Source: Dillenia suffruticosa
Taxonomy: Eukaryota > Streptophyta > Magnoliopsida > Dilleniales > Dilleniaceae
Assembly: GCA_033439265.1 (NCBI GenBank)
Contig: JAVTVX010000026.1
Coordinates: 1,167,501-1,231,500, forward strand
DNA: 64,000 nt
Direction of reading: 5' to 3'
Below, piece after piece: positions 61,863 through 64,000 of the stretch. Position 1 is the first letter of the stretch. The number at the start of each line of letters is the position of its first letter. The position numbers and the translations under genes are program-made. Under the pieces are notes generated by a model. It saw nothing but the letters and a program-made list of their open reading frames with translations. It was not told where the DNA came from and made no database searches.

Positions 61863-61985
61863 CTAACGAAATTCATCATGGTAATCAAGTTCATCTTCTT
61901 CATCATTGAAAATAGCACTATAAAATACATAAGGACTCTCAATCATCTCAGTCAAGGTTAAATGTCCATCTTTATCTGTATCTGC
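61863..61985 (-). CDS. EF-hand protein gene, intact last exon (partial gene)
   Basis: Minus-strand exon with acceptor ttgtgcag, phase 0, 40 codons and a TAG stop. It reads ADTDKDGHLTLTEMIESP, YVFYSAIFNDEEDELDYH and DEFR. The loop DTDKDGHLTLTE is a canonical calcium-binding EF hand (Asp 1, 3, 5; Gly 6; Glu 12). The end agrees, from memory, with the C-terminus of plant reticulocalbin/calumenin-like EF-hand proteins (Arabidopsis At4g27790 type), which carry several EF hands and are thought to act in the secretory pathway. Unlike copy 1 the loop, acceptor and stop are all present. No upstream exon is found between here and the right edge, so either the last intron exceeds 2 kb and the gene continues outside the window, or the rest is lost. 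Confidence 0.85.
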   Translation of the reverse strand, partial: ADTDKDGHLTLTEMIESPYVFYSAIFNDEEDELDYHDEFR

Positions 61986-62395
61986 CTGCACAATGATAAT
62001 TTCAATGTTCAAAATACAGCTTTTCTGCTACCTATGGAAAGGCAAATTTGCACGAACGAGAGGATTTCACTGAAGCAACTGAATTCAAAAAGGTTTAGAC
62101 TAGCTTCAGCAACAGCAAGTGTTAAGAGTATGAACAGAGTGGCTGAAGCATCATTCTCACGCAGGTAGAAGAAACAGCATATTCTGCTACATAAATTTTT
62201 ATTTGTGTATATGTTGCAGGGACAACAAACAGAAGAAAAAAAAAAGTCAATATCCTCATTTTTCAAACAAAGAATTTCCTAGGAAAGAACAGGCATCAGT
62301 TTACATACGTCGACAATCAACATACATATCAAACATGAAAGGTTGCCTAATAATTTCTCAGAAAATATGTCCTGAAAACAAGATGGATAAAGTAA

Positions 62396-62739
62396 TTAAA
62401 CTGAAATTGAAAATTTCAATTAGCCACCAATAACTCAACAGCAGGTGCCTCAATGGTAATTGTGATCCTCTGCAACAGTGCAGTACAACACCATTAATAA
62501 AGAATGGGGCTACAATTATGTAAAGAGTAGACCATAGAAGAGTTGGCCAACAGAAGACTGCCTGCTCTTCTTTGGAATCTATCCCCAAATCAAAAATCAC
62601 TTGGAATTTGATTACATGCTTGACAATAATGGAACTTTGTAAAGCAAGATAAAGACTACATAAAATGCTCACCTAGTGGAGAAACAACTTATTTGCAGTA
62701 CTTAAGTATAAAAGAGAGATGAACCATTTTTTTTCAATG
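62396..62739. other. No gene seen
   Basis: Unique sequence beyond the duplication. If the EF-hand gene of copy 2 is alive this would be intron. A minus-strand acceptor-like site (ctgttgcag near 62,470) opens a 17-codon frame, but that is too short to support an exon. Confidence 0.45.
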
Positions 62740-62754
62740 AATATAAAAGAGTAA

Positions 62755-62928
62755 AAGGGTTTACCCCATGCACAAAGTACTCCCCGGCTTAGTGGGGGGG
62801 TAGAGAGGGTGAGTTTATATGGACGCAGCCTTTCCCTTGCATTTTTCCAAAGAGGCTGTTTTCACACCTCAAGCCCGTGACCTCGAGGTCACCAAAGGAG
62901 CAACTCAACCGTTGCACCAAGGCTCGCA
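62755..62928 (-). mobile_element. SINE (Au-like) with perfect 15-bp target duplication
   Basis: On the minus strand it starts gagccttggtgcaacggtt (tRNA-like A-box region), has a B-box-like ggtcacgggcttgag, then gtgaaaacagcctctttgg, atgcaagggaaaggctgcgt, a C-rich run and gtactttgtgcatgggg. This order is that of the Au SINE family. The direct repeat aatataaaagagtaa occurs at 62,740-62,754 and 62,929-62,943 without a mismatch, so the insertion is probably recent. The truncated copy at 3,029-3,141 shows the same 3' part. Confidence 0.9.
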
Positions 62929-63115
62929 AATATAAAAGAGTAATGAACCAAATATTAAGGGGCATGAAATAAGTGCAACAAGTTGTTATATTGCCTTACA
63001 AACATGGACACAAAATACAACACATTTTTAAGGCAGCACACAAGCAAGACATTGAAATACAACAACTATACACCCCTGTTCCTAAAGTATGTGGCCTGGA
63101 AAGTGTTCCAAAAGT

Positions 63116-63830
63116 GGCGAGTGTGTGGTTCTGAAAAGAACAGAAAACTTAGACATGCCAACTTTGCATCCAACAGGTGGAGATGTTGGATGAGTGTTGC
63201 GTCAAATGAGATGTTGAATACTTGCACAGCAATACTTTTTAACTTCTCATGCAAAATGTCCAGCAAGTGTGTGGTGCTGAAAACGAAAACTTAGTGCCCC
63301 GTTTGGCAAGGCTTTTTTTGGCTTTTCTTCTCCTTATAAGGAGAAGTAGAAATTAATAGTTTTTTAAATAAAGTTAAAAATTAAAAGTAAAATTAAAAAG
63401 AAAGAGTGATGTAAGGGTAAATGAATATGAATTTATGATATGGGAGTATTTGAAATTTCATATCCTTCAAGTGAGAATACAAATGGAATAAAAAGAAATA
63501 TACTTACCAAAAAGCTGAAGTATAAAAAAAGGACAAGGAGCTTTTTCTTAAAAGCTCCTCCCAGGAGTTTTTTCTTAAAAGTTACTTTTTAAATTTTTAT
63601 TCATAAAAAAAGCTATTTTTAAGGAGAAGAGAATTTGTTAGGCAGGGCTTCTCCTTATAATGAGAAAATAAGTTGATAAAAAGCCCTGCCAAATGGGCAC
63701 TTAGACATGTCAACCTGTCCATCTAACAGGTGTTGGGCAAGTGCTGGTGTCCAATGAGGTGCTGAATACTCACACAACATTACTTCTCATGCTTGCATAG
63801 TGCAATACAAAATTGTAGAAGGGAACCATT
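63116..63830. repeat. Two tandem units of about 140 bp, the second split by a MITE
   Basis: Unit 1 (about 63,116-63,260) contains gagtgtgtggttctgaaaag, cttagacatgccaac, aacaggtgg and aacttctcatgc. Unit 2 repeats this as aagtgtgtggtgctgaaaac up to cttag (63,294), is interrupted, and resumes at 63,700 with cttagacatgtcaac, aacaggtg and acttctcatgc. No coding sense. Confidence 0.8.
63295..63699. mobile_element. MITE (hAT-like), inserted in the second tandem unit
   Basis: 405 bp with terminal inverted repeats: tgccccgtttggcaaggc on the left and, reverse complemented, tgcccatttggcagggc on the right. Both are followed further in by a ctccttataaggagaag / tcattataaggagaag palindrome. The 5 bases cttag flank both ends (63,290-63,294; 63,700-63,704); the neighbouring tandem unit gives the empty site (acttagacatg). 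No transposase; it depends on a partner elsewhere. A degenerate 8-bp duplication of the hAT type is possible. Confidence 0.85.
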
Positions 63831-64000
63831 TAACTAATCAAACATCAAATGAAAAGGTTTGGGAAAAGGGAAAGGTAAAGAAATGAAAATTGGAAATACC
63901 TTCAATTATTCAATTGGAAAGGCACGTGTTATTTGGATCACTTGGATGTGGGCAGGGAAGGGAAAGCAATCAGGTATCAGCACAAAATACATCGTGATTC
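63831..64000. other. No gene seen up to the right edge
   Basis: Ordinary AT-rich sequence. A donor-like aaggtatttcc on the minus strand near 63,895 is not backed by an adjoining coding frame. Confidence 0.4.

Larger units (their letters stand above)
58937..62395. repeat. Segmental duplication, copy 2, right block
   Basis: Counterpart of 8,315-11,200 in the same orientation. It opens at tctaaagtggcac plus gtgggacggagggagta, the latter resembling a Stowaway MITE end. It contains two SINE insertions absent from copy 1 and the complete last EF-hand exon. Homology ends after acaagatggata near 62,390. Confidence 0.85.

Noticed and set aside
62407-62470. Short minus-strand exon candidate after ctgttgcag (17 codons to a stop)
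   Set aside because: Too short to judge and no partner exon; does not fit the EF-hand family.

Overview
The window looks like nuclear DNA of a flowering plant, probably a eudicot. It is strongly AT-rich, gene-poor and full of plant transposable elements: Ty1/copia and Athila-type Ty3/gypsy LTR elements, a CACTA element, hAT/Harbinger-like MITEs, tRNA-derived SINEs and a LINE scrap. Most open frames are chance frames or pieces of these elements. Nothing prokaryotic, no CRISPR array and no structural RNA gene was seen.

The main organising feature is an old direct segmental duplication. Copy 1 runs from the left edge to about 11,200 and copy 2 from about 35,620 to 62,395. Copy 2 is stretched by two LTR elements, an Athila-like element (36,493-46,668, TSD tctct) and a copia element (46,972-58,287, minus strand). 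It also carries two SINEs (59,184-59,373 and 60,934-61,126) that are missing at the matching sites of copy 1. Copy 1 carries its own short poly(A) retroposon (10,195-10,280). Each of these insertions is therefore younger than the duplication.

Only a few host-gene traces can be supported. (i) A single-exon gene for a small acidic protein lies at 1,335-1,850; copy 2 keeps only its leader, without the ATG. (ii) A minus-strand gene of the plant reticulocalbin/calumenin-like EF-hand family has been split by decay. Copy 1 retains two cleanly splicing middle exons (12,156-12,402) plus a damaged last exon. Copy 2 retains an intact last exon (61,863-61,985), and anything upstream of it lies outside the window or is lost. 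(iii) A plant-mobile-domain (MAIN-like) pseudogene lies at 34,540-35,515. (iv) Two short coding-like segments are unassigned (30,277-30,450 and 31,487-31,624).

Layout: 1-13,781, copy 1 with the acidic-protein gene, a SINE scrap, MITE-like elements and the EF-hand exons; 13,782-28,902, a head-to-head mosaic of at least three copies of one copia family; 28,910-30,076, a non-autonomous CACTA element; 30,077-35,619, mostly empty, with a LINE tail and the mobile-domain pseudogene; 35,620-62,395, copy 2 with its nested elements; 62,396-64,000, a SINE with a perfect 15-bp target duplication and a MITE inserted in a short tandem repeat.

I found no new multi-gene system. The most informative part is the duplication with its time-ordered insertions and the complementary loss of the EF-hand gene.
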